The notes under the pieces were generated by a model, which did no database searches, was not told where the DNA came from, and saw only the letters and a program-made list of their open reading frames with translations. Shown here one piece after another: positions 1 to 11,693 of a stretch of DNA of 64,000 nt (positions within the stretch are counted from its first letter, which is position 1; each line of letters opens with the position of its first letter). Origin of the DNA: Ustilaginoidea virens (lineage: Eukaryota; Ascomycota; Sordariomycetes; Hypocreales; Clavicipitaceae). A program made the translations under genes and the position numbers. Location of the stretch: assembly GCF_000687475.1 (NCBI RefSeq), contig NC_057316.1, positions 4,402,001-4,466,000 on the forward strand. The letters run 5' to 3'.

Positions 1-190
1 AGGCGAGCAGATAGACGAGCAGGATGCCGGCGGGCGGGACGAGGAAGAGGGCCACGGCGGCGAGGAACGCGTTGGGGCCGAGGCTACGCAGCGCCGGGCC
101 GATCAAGGTGAGCAGCAGGGCGGCCCAGACGGCCAGCCAGCAGCGGAGCGTGACCTTGGCGTCGGCTGCGTTGCAACGGCGCGGCCAGCC
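1..190 (-). CDS. Membrane transporter fragment, Brefeldin A sensitivity/ArAE-like (partial)
   Basis: The minus-strand frame through this edge reads as a typical membrane-transporter stretch. It begins near position 176 with ADAKVTLRCWLAVWAALLL, continues into a second hydrophobic helix ending in LVPPAGILLVYLL, and runs off the window. An R-W start to helix 1, a short hydrophilic loop with GP and LG, and a PP pair inside helix 2 resemble the N-terminal six-helix domain of fungal putative ER or aromatic-acid-exporter-like transporters (ArAE_2_N/Bre4 group). Upstream (190-300) the frame stays open but becomes Arg/Pro-rich and loses its protein-like character, so an intron acceptor or the true first exon probably lies nearby. 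No start codon can be assigned. The family call is inference from the pattern only. Confidence 0.45.
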
Positions 191-363
191 GGGCAGCCAG
201 CCGGGCACCTGGGGCCGACGTCGGCGCCGGCCAGAGTCCGACTGGGGACGAGGGTGTGGGGCTCGGCTGGGCGGGCGCACGGACCAGCAGGCGGGGTCTC
301 GTGGCGTCGGCCGGATCCGCTTTCTTTCTTTCTTTCCTCCTCGGCTTCGTTTCCCGTGCTCCC

Positions 364-394
364 CATCCGTCCATCCATCCATCCATCCATCCAT
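364..394. repeat. CCAT tetranucleotide microsatellite
   Basis: The sequence is a run of CCAT units with one CCGT interruption. Opposite-strand reading frames here encode MDGW repeats, an artefact of the repeat. Confidence 0.9.
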
Positions 395-1029
395 CGGGAT
401 GCATCTTCAACAGGAGGTTGGCGGGCACACAAACTCACCCGTCCGGCCGTGTTTTGCGCCAAGCACCAGACGACGACCAGCGCCAGCCCGGCATCCTCCG
501 ACCGAAATACGTCCGGCCCGGCCGGCCTTTGCGGCATCGCTGCCGTCGCAGGCCGGCGCGTCAGCAGCGCGTCGGACCCGCCAGGCCGGTACGTAGTGGT
601 TCCGAGGCCTTCCATATGGCATCCGTCAACCGGCCTGGCCTGGCTTGTGGCCCCCCGCCCCTACTGCCATATGCTCTCACAAGGTTCACCCTGGAAGGAG
701 GGACACGGCAAAAGCCCCCCCATCCTGATGACCCGACCCGTTCGTTCATTGGCCGAGGCAAGCCAGAACTTGCGCCCGTCGTTCGTTCCCCCCCCGCCTG
801 CGCTGCGACGCTGTAAATGCCTCACCCGAGTCCCCGCGATTTCTCTTTTGTTTCTTCCCCTCCCCCCCCCCCCCCCCCCAAAAGCCGACACGGCAAACGC
901 TGGCGGCAACCACGCACCCCTTACTGCCTGCTGGGCCGCCGCCAACGCACCCAACCCGCCACGTCACGCGTGTGCCACGGCGTCCCGAAAACCGCGCAGA
1001 CCCAGCCCCCAAATCCAGCCCCCGACGGG

Positions 1030-1112
1030 CAAAAGAAAAACAAAGAAAAAGGGAGAAGAGGAAGAAGGAGAAGAAGAAGAAGAAGAAGAAAGAAAAGAAA
1101 AAGAAAAAGAAA
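1030..1112. repeat. Polypurine GAA/GAAA tract
   Basis: About 80 bases are almost exclusively purine on the plus strand, with consecutive GAA units in the middle. It produces Lys/Glu-rich or Phe/Leu-rich spurious frames. Confidence 0.9.
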
Positions 1113-3796
1113 CCAGCTGGGATACCCCGCGCAGATGTCGTCTTGTCCTGACGTGACATCGGGCCAGGGTGCGTTGCGTGGCGTGGCCATCACATCATGC
1201 ACGACGTGCACATCCCGGCGGCGCATTGGCAGGCTACGCATGGAATTGATTGACAGACAGAACTCAATTCATTGTCGTGTGGCTCTAGTCTACGCTATTG
1301 TATCTTATCTGCGCTTACAGTAGCATCTACCCAGGGATTCTCAACCCTTCATAGCCGCCCCGTGTCTGTGATCCGGCCACCGCGTATACTCAGTCCGCTC
1401 GGGAAGGGGGGTAGGGAAAACCCCATGCTTTGCCTCGACCGGTGGGTGGTGCGGATCCGTGTCCCGGGGGTCCGGGAGCAGATTAGTGCTTCAGGCTGTG
1501 TTAGCGGTGCGGCTTGGGAGCGCGTGCAGGTGGGAGACGGGACGGGAAACGTACGCCGCAGGAGGAGCAGGAGCAGCCGGAGCAGGCGCCGGAGCAGGAG
1601 CAGGAGGAGCAGTTGCTGTCAAAGACGCGGTTTGTTAGCAGCAAGTCCAAGTCCACTCTCTGCAGACGGCCGCCGTCATAGAAAGGCAGACGACGGTCAA
1701 AAGGAATGCGGCAAAACACGACTAGGCGGCCCAGCGTCTCTTCAAACGCTTCCGCCAACGGGCCAAGGGGAATCCATACCAAGGAGACATGGTGAGTTTT
1801 CAAAAGCTTCCAGAGAAAGGCAGCAAGGCAAGTAAAAGGTTGAGCGACGAGGGCGAGTCAAAGAGTTTTGTATTGATCGATGGCTTTGTTGGTGATGTGA
1901 TGGTCTGCAAAACTGCCTTCTCCGGCCCCTTCTCGAGGCTCCTTCTTATACTTTTCGTCCCCTCCCCCTTTCTCGAGGAATGCGTGTGGTAGCGGCAGCA
2001 GCAGCTGGCTGGCTGTCCCGGTCTGGCATCCTGTTTGCGCATGGCGCTGCACACACTTCAGACGGACCTTGACACGAACCGAACAAACTTGTCCCCACGC
2101 AACCCACGCACGAATGCGCGCCTTGTTGTTCATCATATCATACCGAGCGGCAGCATGCGCATGCGGCGTCCAACCGGGGCTGCCTGCTGAGCCTTTATCA
2201 AAAGGTTCATCCATGCTGGTTACGGACGGCGGATATATTGCATCCCCCCGCCCATGATCCATCCGAAGTGTGTGGGTGCGAACCAGACACACCGACACAA
2301 TTGGCTCGCGTCGCTTCGGCCACGTCCCCGTGCCCAACTTCGGGTTGCCTGATTAGACATGGCGGCAGATAATCCACCACAAGAGGCATTTCTTGCTTCG
2401 CGTCCCTACTTGGGCGATGGAGCGGCATGGGGGCTCTTTGCCTCGTCTTGACTCGATCAACATGAACATGGCCTTTTTTTCTTTTCCGCGCGGCTAGCGT
2501 GGACCTGTTCAAAAGTGCCCTTGTTGAACTGACATGCGGGCCGCAGCAGTGGCAGCGCTTGTAGGCAGCGGAGGGGTATCATCAGTTGGAGCTCACCATG
2601 CAACCACCATGCAGACGCGCCTCTCCTACCACCCAGACAGGGCAGGGCAGATGGGTTGCCACTGGGCCCTGGCTTTCAATACATCAGGCAAAAATGAAAC
2701 CGTGGGGGTCAACATGTCATGGAGCCCGGAGCATGGAGCCATCCGTCGGACCAAGTTGCAAAGACCATGACTTGACTTGTCACGGCCGACATTTGCGTGT
2801 GACTTGCTTGCCATGATCTTGCCATGATGCGGGCTGTTCGCGTTCAGGCCAGCTTGCGCAAAAGACGCATCAAAACTCGGCTGCTGAAAAAGCGATGTCC
2901 GAGCTTTTTGCTGCTTAATGTCGCCAAAAAGTAATCTTGAAAGTCATGGGAAAAGCAACATGACGGAAAACGCCGACGAACCCAGTCAGTAGGCTGGCTG
3001 TCCTCATCCGGTATCGACAGGACTTGCTTGCTGCCTCTTTTGATTTGAGCCTAGATTTGGTGAGCGGGACCTTTTCCGCCAAACGCGGCAAAAGATACAA
3101 CAAAAGAAATAAAAATAAAAATAAAAGAAAAGAAAAGGAAGAGAAAAATACCTGCAATATCGCTGGTCCGTCAAAGCCAGGGTGACAATGTCCACGTCAT
3201 GCCGTCCTGGCTTTTTGATTTGGCCAACTTTCCCCCCCCTTCCCCCCCCGAGTTGACAGACACGTAAGCTCCTTCTTGCCAGCCAGTTGCCACAACGGGC
3301 GAGAAATTGTCAGAAACCAAGGAACAAGCTGTCCGAGCCAGGTGGATCAAACCCAAAAGCAAGCGCGCAGGCGCCTCCACCTGGCTTGTGCGGCGCGGCG
3401 GGCGAACACCGAGAAAGCCTAGAGGCTAAACACATTTAGCTCCCAACAGCTGAGGGCCAAGCATGGGTCCTGGCTGGCTTGAAGGATTCCGAGCCTCACT
3501 CGAGCCGGAGCAAGCACATTGCCATTCACCCGACAAAGAGCAGCAAGTGGTGGTCCGTAAGCACCCACCGTGAAGCGGGGTCGGCATCGCTGGGGATAGT
3601 TTCATGGGGACGTCCCATGAGCGGTATACTTTGCACTCGGGACACAGCGAGGGATTTCCGAGAGCTGTTCAGGCTTCCAAGGAAAACGGACCCCAAGTTC
3701 CAAGCCATGACTAATCTTGGAGCCATGGGAAGGGGGGGGTGGGGGATTTTTCGGGTTGGCGAAGCCCCGTTTCCCCGTTTCCGTTTCCGAGTTGCG

Positions 3797-3965
3797 CTCC
3801 AAGCGACGGACGATAATGCATGAGGGAATGCTCTGGAGGCAGAGGCCTCTCTTTCTTTGTCAGCCTGGCTCGAAGTGACGGACGATATGCATGAGGGAAT
3901 ATTTTGGAGGCAGAGGCCTCTCTCTCTCTCTCTCTGCCAGTCTGGCTCGAAGCGACGGAGCGACG
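3797..3965. repeat. Imperfect tandem repeat, unit about 72-77 bp, 2.3 copies
   Basis: Units begin at 3797, 3869 and 3946 with CTCSAAGYGACGGA. The first two continue through GATGAGGGAAT-like sequence, GGAGGCAGAGGCCTCTCT and a CT-rich tail before the next unit; the third is cut off after about 20 bases. The unit contains the 10-base palindrome AGAGGCCTCT. Copy 2 has an expanded TC microsatellite. Spurious frames on the minus strand repeat the same peptide about every 24 residues because of it. Confidence 0.85.
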
Positions 3966-4179
3966 ACGTAGGCTCTTCCGTCTCTGGGGAAAAGACGGAG
4001 AAGCACAAGACAGGGGCAACACCGCCGCGTCTTTTCCTGCCACAAAAGAACCAAAAAAGAAAAAGAAAAAAAAGGCCGCATGCATTGTCCGGGGCGCGCG
4101 CCGGGTAGGGAGCAAGCATCGGTTCTCTCCCCAGTAAGCCAAGCGGACGCCGACGCCGACGCCGAGGAGGAACCCGTCC

Positions 4180-4275
4180 GCTGCTCGACTTGCTGCTCGA
4201 CTTGCTGCTCGTCTTGCTGCTCGTCTTGCTGCTCGACCTGCTGCCCGACTTGTCTCTCGACTCGTTGCTCGACTT
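4180..4275. repeat. GCTGCTCGACTT-type minisatellite
   Basis: A 12-base unit of the form TGCTGCTCGACT/TGCTGCTCGTCT is repeated about seven times with small changes. It makes Cys-Cys-Ser-Thr or Arg-Ala-Ala-Arg repeats in overlapping frames, which are not gene evidence. A GACGCC run precedes it at 4147-4165. Confidence 0.85.
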
Positions 4276-5370
4276 TTTCCCTCCGGCCGCGTCGACTCTC
4301 TACCGGTTCGCATCGAGAGAAAATCCATGCCATGAGCGCGGTTGGGGGAGCGAAAACCCCAACCAACTCCTTATACATACAACAAGGAAAGGAAGGGAGC
4401 ACCCGCGGACGGCGAGCACCTGCCTCTTTAAATCTAGACGCCGCACACCGCACACCGCACACCGCTCAAGAGACACGACATGGCTGGCACATTGACGCAA
4501 GGAAAGGAAAGCCGCAGAATCAAACCCCCGAGCCCAGCCGGCCAGCCGGCCAGCCGACCAGCGGGCGGAACACCTGTTGCTGCCTCCCAGCAAGGTCTGG
4601 CTGGTCGGCAGCTGGCGCCGTTGGTGATGCAACGTCCATCAAGGTACATGGCCATCAGGTGCAGCTGGTCATCAGGCCGCAAGTGGCCATCAGGGTGCTT
4701 GGGCTTGCGGCCAGTGTTCCCGGCAAAATCGCCGTAGACTGACTCCCTGTGCTTGTGAGGCATATGTCTGGTGTATGTGTATGTGTGTCTCGGCCCCAGT
4801 GCCTGTCTGGTTGCCAAACTTCCACGTACGTACATACGCACCTACGGAGCACGCTACCATGGCTTCCTCGGCGTCCGAGTTGATTTTGCACGTGGTGCCT
4901 TGCGCGTCCCGCCGAGGCTGCTGCTGAAAATATCAAGCAGAGTCGCATGTCCAAGCAAGCTGACGGGACGGCGGCTGCCCCGGCCCAGCCTCATGACCCA
5001 TGACCGGCCGCACAGCAACCAAAAGAACCATACAAGATGGGACTGCTTGGCTCACTAGGTTGGGTACTCGGCTCACGTCATCGCTAAACCCCTTCTTCAG
5101 CATTCATAATGTCTGGGTCCTCGTCCATGGACAGCCAGCCGTTCGTGGTACCAAATCGCCGGTGCCCCAAAACGACGGCATCATCCGCCTCCACAGCCAG
5201 CTCGTGACAAGACGGAAACCCCAATTGACAGGAAACTATTCACATTGAGGATACTAAAGGAGCCTACCACTTATCCATTTCGCTCATACCAATATCCCAA
5301 AACCTGTCACCACCTGCGTCAGCCTCTCTCCCTCACAACACCTCCTCTGCCTTGGCAAAGCCTTCAACGA

Positions 5371-8300
5371 CTACGCTTGTCCGCGATCCACTGACAGCTT
5401 GCCAACGCCTAGGCCAAACCGTCTCTTGACTGCCTTCCAAGACTCCACGAGTCCAACGTACGTTGCCACGCAGCCTGCGACGACAGCCCACTCCCACGTC
5501 AGACCGCTGTGCTTGAAGACGGACGTGTTGACATTGGGTATGTAAATGACTGGAAACGTCACCAGAAACCCAGCCACAACCGACCAAAACAAGACCGAGT
5601 TGTGGTACACCGTCTTCAACACCGAAAACGGGCCAGACCAACGCTTGTCCATGGAAAATAGACTGTGATGAAAGTGCTTCACCTCCCAGGCTGTGACTAG
5701 AAGCAAGAAGCTTAGCGTTGCAAACGTCGTCGCTCTCGCCCGAAACACGGGTAAACAGTCCTTGCCAACGCCGTCATTGCACCCAGCCGGCAAATCATGG
5801 AAACCCTTGTCCAAAGACGCATACGCAACCAGCATGAACGCTGCCAGGCAGAGAGAGCCCATGAAAGTTCCGTACATCATCTGATCACGAACCAGGTCCA
5901 AGGTGAAGACTCCTGATGACAAGCTTCGAGGCGGCCGCTGAAGAATATTGGGTTGCGCTTCCTCAAGGCCGAGGCCCAGCGCCAACGGGGAAGACGTCAC
6001 AAGATTTGCCCATAGTATTTCTAGCGGCGAAAGCGGGAACACGGGCACTTTTTCCCGGTCTTTAAACGCTAGACCAATGAGGAGTAGTATGACCTGGGCC
6101 AAATTTGAAGTGAGGAGATGCAAGAGAAACTAAACAAGGTCATGTTTCTGTCAGCAGCAACCCTTGTTGCGAAAAAAATTAGAAAGGGGGAAAAAAGGAA
6201 AATAAAAGAAAAAGAGAAAAGAAGATAAAAAGAAGAAGAAAGAAGAAAAAAGGAAAAAAAAAAGGGCCCACCTTTTGAATATTGTCAGACAGTCTTCGGC
6301 CTTCTTTAATACCAGTAACAATGGAAGCAAAGTTGTCATCAGTAAGAACCATGTCAGATGCCTCCTTGGCAACATCGCTTCCACGATCACCCATTGCTAT
6401 GCCAACATCAGCCTGCTTCAGAGCCGGTGAGTCGTTGACGCCGTCGCCCGTCATGATACAGAAAGCCTTCCGCCGATGAAGAGCTTTGATAACTCGGACC
6501 TTGGTCAGCGGGCTGCACCTAGCAATAACCAGGGGCAGAGCGTGGAGCGCATCAACCTGGTCGTCAGTGAGGTTTTCGAAGTCTGCGGCTGACATGACCA
6601 TGGTAGGTGAGAGCGGCATATTCCGGGATATGATGCCAACCTCGTAAGCGATGGCTGTGGCAGTCTTGATGTGATCGCCAGTTACCATGTGAACCGTTAT
6701 ACCGGCTTCCTGGCATTGCTTTACCGCGCCAGCGGTTTCAGGTCTAGGCGGATCGTAGAGCCCAGCCAATCCGAGGAAGCGAAGGTCGCGCTCCACGTTG
6801 GCCCGGTCTTGGAAATCGTCCGCCTCTCCCGACATGGTTTTATCGGCGATGCATAGGACTCGAAGCCCTTCGCTAGCAAGCGCATCTGCTTTGGCTAAAA
6901 TGGCGTTCTTGAGTTGGTCATCCTCCTTCAGCTTTGGCAGAAGCGCCTCGACCGCGCCTTTCGTGTAGACGTGGCGTTCCTTGCTCAGATCATTTCCGTA
7001 AACTACGCTCATCAGCTTGCAGGAAGAGTCAAACGGAAGTTCCGCAATAAGGGGACCGCGTCCAGTGCTTTTACCAAATCGCATTGCAAACACTTTGAGC
7101 GCGATTTCAGTCGGTTCCCCCATGGCTTTCCATTCCGCGGGTTCGAAAGCTGTTGTGACGCTGCTGGTATCCGTCTCGGGCTCTTTCTTGCTATCGGAAA
7201 TCGTGGCATTGTTGCACAAGACGATGGTGGTGAGGAAAGCATCGAGGCAGGCTCCAACAAGCGAGCCGGACCAGGAAACCGTTCCACTGCTCGGATCGTA
7301 AGGATCTGCCGCGCCATGGACGGCGCCAACAAGCCCGTCACGGAGCCAAACTTTGCGCGTAATCATGCGCCCTTGGGTGAGCGTTCCGGTCTTGTCGGAG
7401 CAGATGTCTGTGACTCCGCCTACTGCTTCAAGCGATGGCATTTGTCGGACAATGACGTGGCCCTTGACCATGGCTTTGGTGGCAACAGCCATGGTCACAG
7501 TCAGGACAGCTAGCAACGATTCAGGAATGACCGCAACGCCAACACAGATGCCATAGAGAAGAACGTCATCGTTGACGTCCCACAGGCTTACGGAGAAGAC
7601 GATGACGGCAAGAATAATGGCCAGACCAAACAGGAGAAAGGCAAACTTGCTAAGAGTCGCTTGCAAGGGAGTACCTTCGAGACCTAGAACACTACGGACA
7701 GCTTGGTAGGAGGCATAGAGTGCTCTGGTCGCAGGGTTGCTGCCCTTGACCTCCTTCTTCTTCTGTCGCAAAAGTTTGGCTATTTGACCAACTTCGGTTT
7801 CCATTCCCGTCGATATGACAATTCCGGTAGCGCGGCCACGAGTCACAGAGCTGCCGCTAAAGGCGAGGTTGATGCGGTCGCCAACTGGCATGTCCGGATT
7901 CGTAAAGACCGTGTCCGCATCTTTACTAATGGCTACGGATTCGCCAGTCAGGTGTGCCTCGTCAGTTGTCAGGTTGATACTCCGAACAAGACGCAGGTCT
8001 GCGGGTACTACGTCTCCCGTGGCAAGAGAAACCAGGTCGCCTTTGACGAGCGTCTCGGCCTTGACGGTGCCACTGCGGCCGTCCCGGATCACTTTGCATT
8101 TGGGTGTCGACAGCGCATACAGAGACTGAATAGTTTTCTCTGCGCGGTAGTCTTGGATCAAACTATTATCTGGTCAGCACCGCCCGGCCCCCAGTGCGCA
8201 AGGTTTCATAGGTATAGACACGTCTTGGCTTTCCAAGAATGGCAGGGAAAAAAAGGGGACAAAAAGGGGAAGTAAGAAAGACGACGGGGCCGCAGCTCTG

Positions 8301-8722
8301 ACTTACCCAACAGTAATATTGAGCACGATTACGGCCACAACGACGCTTCCCTCGGTAAAGTCACCAATCGTAAACGATATGGCGGCTACAGCGACGAGGA
8401 CAACAGTCAGTGCATTGGCAACTTGCTGCATGAACATCTCCCAAGCAGAGAGACCTTTGGCGCCTTTGATAGCATTGGGACCATCCCGGGCGAGCCGGTG
8501 GGCCGCCTCTTGGCCGCTCAGTCCATGATCAATGTCGGAGGACAGCTGCTGCGCGACGCTGCGGGCAGAATGCGTGTGATGGCGATTGGACTTTTCACTG
8601 TGGCATGTATCGGGAGGCTCCTCTATAGGTGGTTGGTCGTCAGGACCGGCAGGGGTCGACGAGTCCGAAGAGGAGTTGACGTGTTCTGCACCATTCGTAC
8701 TGACAACAAGAGGTTCTCCCAT
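5371..8722 (-). CDS. ENA-type (P-type IID) sodium/potassium-exporting ATPase
   Basis: This is a plasma-membrane P-type cation pump. Type IID (ENA) enzymes export Na+ or K+ and are specific to fungi, bryophytes and protists. I place three exons at 8722-8307, 8162-6272 and 6129-5371, joined GTAAGT/TAG (phase 2) and GTGGGC/TAG (phase 0). They encode about 1021 residues, normal for the family. The junctions restore the conserved helix-2 region (NITVG-LIQDYRAEKT) and the helix-5 entry (DNIQK-FLLHLL). Visible motifs are the actuator loop LTGES, IPESLLAVLT in helix 4, the phosphorylated Asp in CSDKTGTLTQG (about residue 395), TGDHIKTA and the hinge TGDGVNDSPAL (about 710). An N-terminal tail of about 70 Ser/Pro-rich residues precedes the cation ATPase N-domain. 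Intron 2 is a 142-base purine-rich tract. Na+ versus K+ preference cannot be read from sequence. Confidence 0.93.
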
Positions 8723-10850
8723 CGAACGTGTATCAATGCTGCTCTGGGCAGGCTATGAAGAAGCGTTTGGAAGGATAAAGGGCGAAGCAGTGAGGCTTGT
8801 AGGGGGACGCAGTGAGAAGGAGAGCCGAGGTTGGAAACAAGCGGAACAGATAATGAAGATATAGGAAAGAGGAGATTTAGAGGGCCTAATTGGCGATGGA
8901 AGAGAAGAATACTATGAAAAAAGAGAAGAGAGACGACTAAAAGCGGGCCAAGAGAGACCAAGACAGCGGCACTTCGCAGGGGATGACGCCCCTCCCCAGT
9001 GGCGAGCAATCATCGTCTTGCCCTGCGCGGTTCCATAAAGTGGCTTTCCTGGCCTTGGGGGGGGCCGAGGGGGAGATGGGGGATGGAAGGGGGTTTGGGA
9101 TGGTGGATGGGCTTGAGAGATGGCGACGATAACTCTGGGGGGAGGGGGGGGTAGAACCACATGCCAGCTTCTTGGAGAAGAATGCGGGGGGAAGGTCCTC
9201 TCGAGCAGCGCCTTCCGTTTGGACACCCACCACCGCCACTGGCAGGCCTTTTGTTTGGCTCCTCGTCAGCCCCGGGCTTGATGGCGCCGTGCCAAGCCAA
9301 CTTCAAATGGTTCACGAGATGGTGGGAACTGGGTTTAGTTTAGGCGGGTTGGGGCTGGTGCTGGGTGGTTGGTGCTGGGTTGGGCGCGGCGTGGCTGTGT
9401 ATGGATAGATAACTTGGCAGTGAATGACTTGATAGACGGCATGGCACACCGCGGAGCATTTCGAGGCTATTTATTATTTTTTCCCTCTCCGAGATTGTCT
9501 CCGAGACTTTCTGCTAAAAGACCACACACCATGTTGCCAGAGGTTGAACGCCATGGATATGTTACATGTATTGTCCAAGACTCCACGTGATGGGTGCGGG
9601 TGCGGGTGCGGGTGCGGTCCAAGGAGGTGTGGTCCGACAACGGCAAGCAGCTGCAAGCAGCTGCAAGTCATCGCTCTCCAGCTGCCAGCGTCACACGACA
9701 GACCGCACGGCCTCGCTGCCTCCAGCCATCTCTGCCCCAATCAGCGACGGCACTGCAGCGGCTGCATCCTTCCTTATCCCTGGTGGCTGCGAAGGCAAAA
9801 ACCCCGCCATCGCCATCGTGGAGAGCTTTCGTCGCGCCAACCCCAGTATTTGAATCCACCACATGCAAGCAGGAAATCTTGGAAAGGCGAGCCTCCCAAG
9901 TGCCCACTAAAGTGCCGGCTCGTCCTGCACGCCAAGACTCTCAACATGGCCCTGCGGTCTGACGACTTTCCCGCCTGGCTCCCGAGTTACCGCTTGGCCC
10001 ATCAGACCGCTTCTCATCGCCGATAACCAGCGCAGACGCAGCAGCTCGCGCGCGTGGGAAAGGGGCTTTTTGCGTTTGCCGAGCTATTATCGCCGTGTCA
10101 GTCCCCGAGGAACGTGGGCAAGCTCTCCTGTTCCGTCAAGAAGGGAAAAAAGCCCCCACCCCCGGCCGCCATGATCAAGGTTTCATCCCGCCTGGCCACC
10201 ACCAACCACCAGGCTGAAGTGAAACTTTCCCCGGCAGCCCAGCGAGCCTTAGCCCGCCCCCGCACGCACGCACGACTTGGCGCCAACTTAAGCATAACAT
10301 GGCTGATCTTGTCCCCTTTCGTCTGGAGGTCTGGAGACACGGGGGAACCCCTGCCCTGCCCTGCCAGCGGCGGCAGCAGAGCGTGCATCCGAACCAGCCG
10401 CGTTTCTTCGCTTTTCAAGCCGGCCAAGCTCACCTGTATGCCGCTGCTCTATCTGCCAAAAGACTGCAAACACTGCCTCGCAGAATAGGAAATCCCTGGA
10501 TAGCAAGTCGACCGTGCCGATGCCGTGACTTGGGTCGACACAGCCACAGCCAAACAGTCAACACAGCCAAAGGCAAGAAAGAGGAGCACGCTTGCTTGGC
10601 AAGCGACGGCGCCGAGCAGGCCATGCCGTCCCGTGGTGTGCGGTTCAAACCAGCGCAGCATCACGAGCGGTCACGACGTACAAAGGTGCCGTAAACGACG
10701 AACGAATGCACCTGCTGCTTGGCATTGTTGACCTGTCCTGCCGACGTGTCTTTGCACTCCGTCCGCGCCTTGCCCCACGGTACTCACGATGACGTCGTCG
10801 TCAAGAATCCCGCTTTGACATGTCCTGCGGCTCGGGCAGGTGACCAGCGG
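8723..10850. other. Intergenic region between the ENA ATPase (promoter side) and CLP1 (3' side)
   Basis: Both neighbours are on the minus strand, so this 2.1-kb interval is the ATPase promoter plus the CLP1 3' flank. Frames in it overlap on both strands without domains. The only structured element is a GGGTGC repeat at 9594-9621. A pyrimidine-rich stretch lies just upstream of the ATPase start on its coding strand. Confidence 0.55.
9594..9621. repeat. GGGTGC hexanucleotide repeat
   Basis: Four to five consecutive GGGTGC units on the plus strand. Confidence 0.85.
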
Positions 10851-11614
10851 CTACCCCAATAAATTAATGTACGGCTCAGGCCAACTACCCATAACAAGCG
10901 GCCGATCGCCTATCCTCCCCCCCACAGGAGCGAGCAACTTGATCTTTCTCCTCTCCTCGTCCACATCGGATACATACATGAACCCCATCACCGTAGCCGC
11001 CCTCACCACCTCGGGGGCATCCTTTACCGAGGCATGCATCACCGCCAGAGTCCAATGCTGCATGGTGGCCGATGGGTCTTCGCGAACCAGCTTGCCCTGC
11101 TCGTAGGCGGAGTCTTGAAATAGATGGGCAGTGTTAGCAGGGGTTGGCAGATGACGGTGGCCTGATGGCTACGAGGGGGAATAAAAAAAAAAAAAAAGGG
11201 GAGGGAAGGGTGGTAAGGGCCACAGTCAGCACAAGGACGTACAGTCGGAAGCCTTGTATATTACGAGCGCATCAAAATCAACCTGTTGGATCTGGGGGCT
11301 CAGGGACATTTTTTTATCCCCAAAAAAGTACTCCTTGATGGCCTGCTCTCGCGAATGCTCCAGAAACACGTCGTCTCTTTCTGCCACGCCTTCCGAGCGG
11401 TCCAGTCCAATGATGGTGATGGGTTCGCCTAGGCTGGTGCGCTCGGCTGCGAAGCGTTTGCTCAGCTCGACGTTGATCCGATTCGAGCCCAGAACCACAA
11501 TCAAGTTGACTGGGAGGGGAAAAGCAGCCGCTGCTGCGTTAGTCGGTCATCCCACAGCGACGGTTGTTCACGAGATGGCAAAAACCGAAAGAAAAAAAAT
11601 ACGATCCCCCCCCC

Positions 11615-11693
<79 letters not shown>

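Larger units (their letters stand above)
191..5370. other. Gene-poor 5-kb interval with microsatellites
   Basis: No reading frame here has a recognisable domain, and the longer ones are driven by repeats. The interval holds a CCAT microsatellite (about 364-394), a C-run near 860-878, a GAA/GAAA purine tract (1030-1112), an imperfect 73-bp tandem repeat (3797-3965) and a GCTGCTCGACTT-type minisatellite (4180-4275). Between these I see only ordinary intergenic sequence. A lineage-specific spliced gene or a long non-coding RNA cannot be excluded without transcript data. Confidence 0.5.

Noticed and set aside
254..1156. 300-residue plus-strand frame at the left end
   Set aside because: It runs through the CCAT microsatellite and GAA tract, has no domain, and overlaps equally long frames on both strands.
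3711..4462. Overlapping 200-residue minus-strand frames with Arg-Ala-Ala-Ser or Gln-Gln-Val-Glu repeats
   Set aside because: Two frames are open over the same minisatellite and 73-bp repeat. The peptides are repeat translations, not protein-like.
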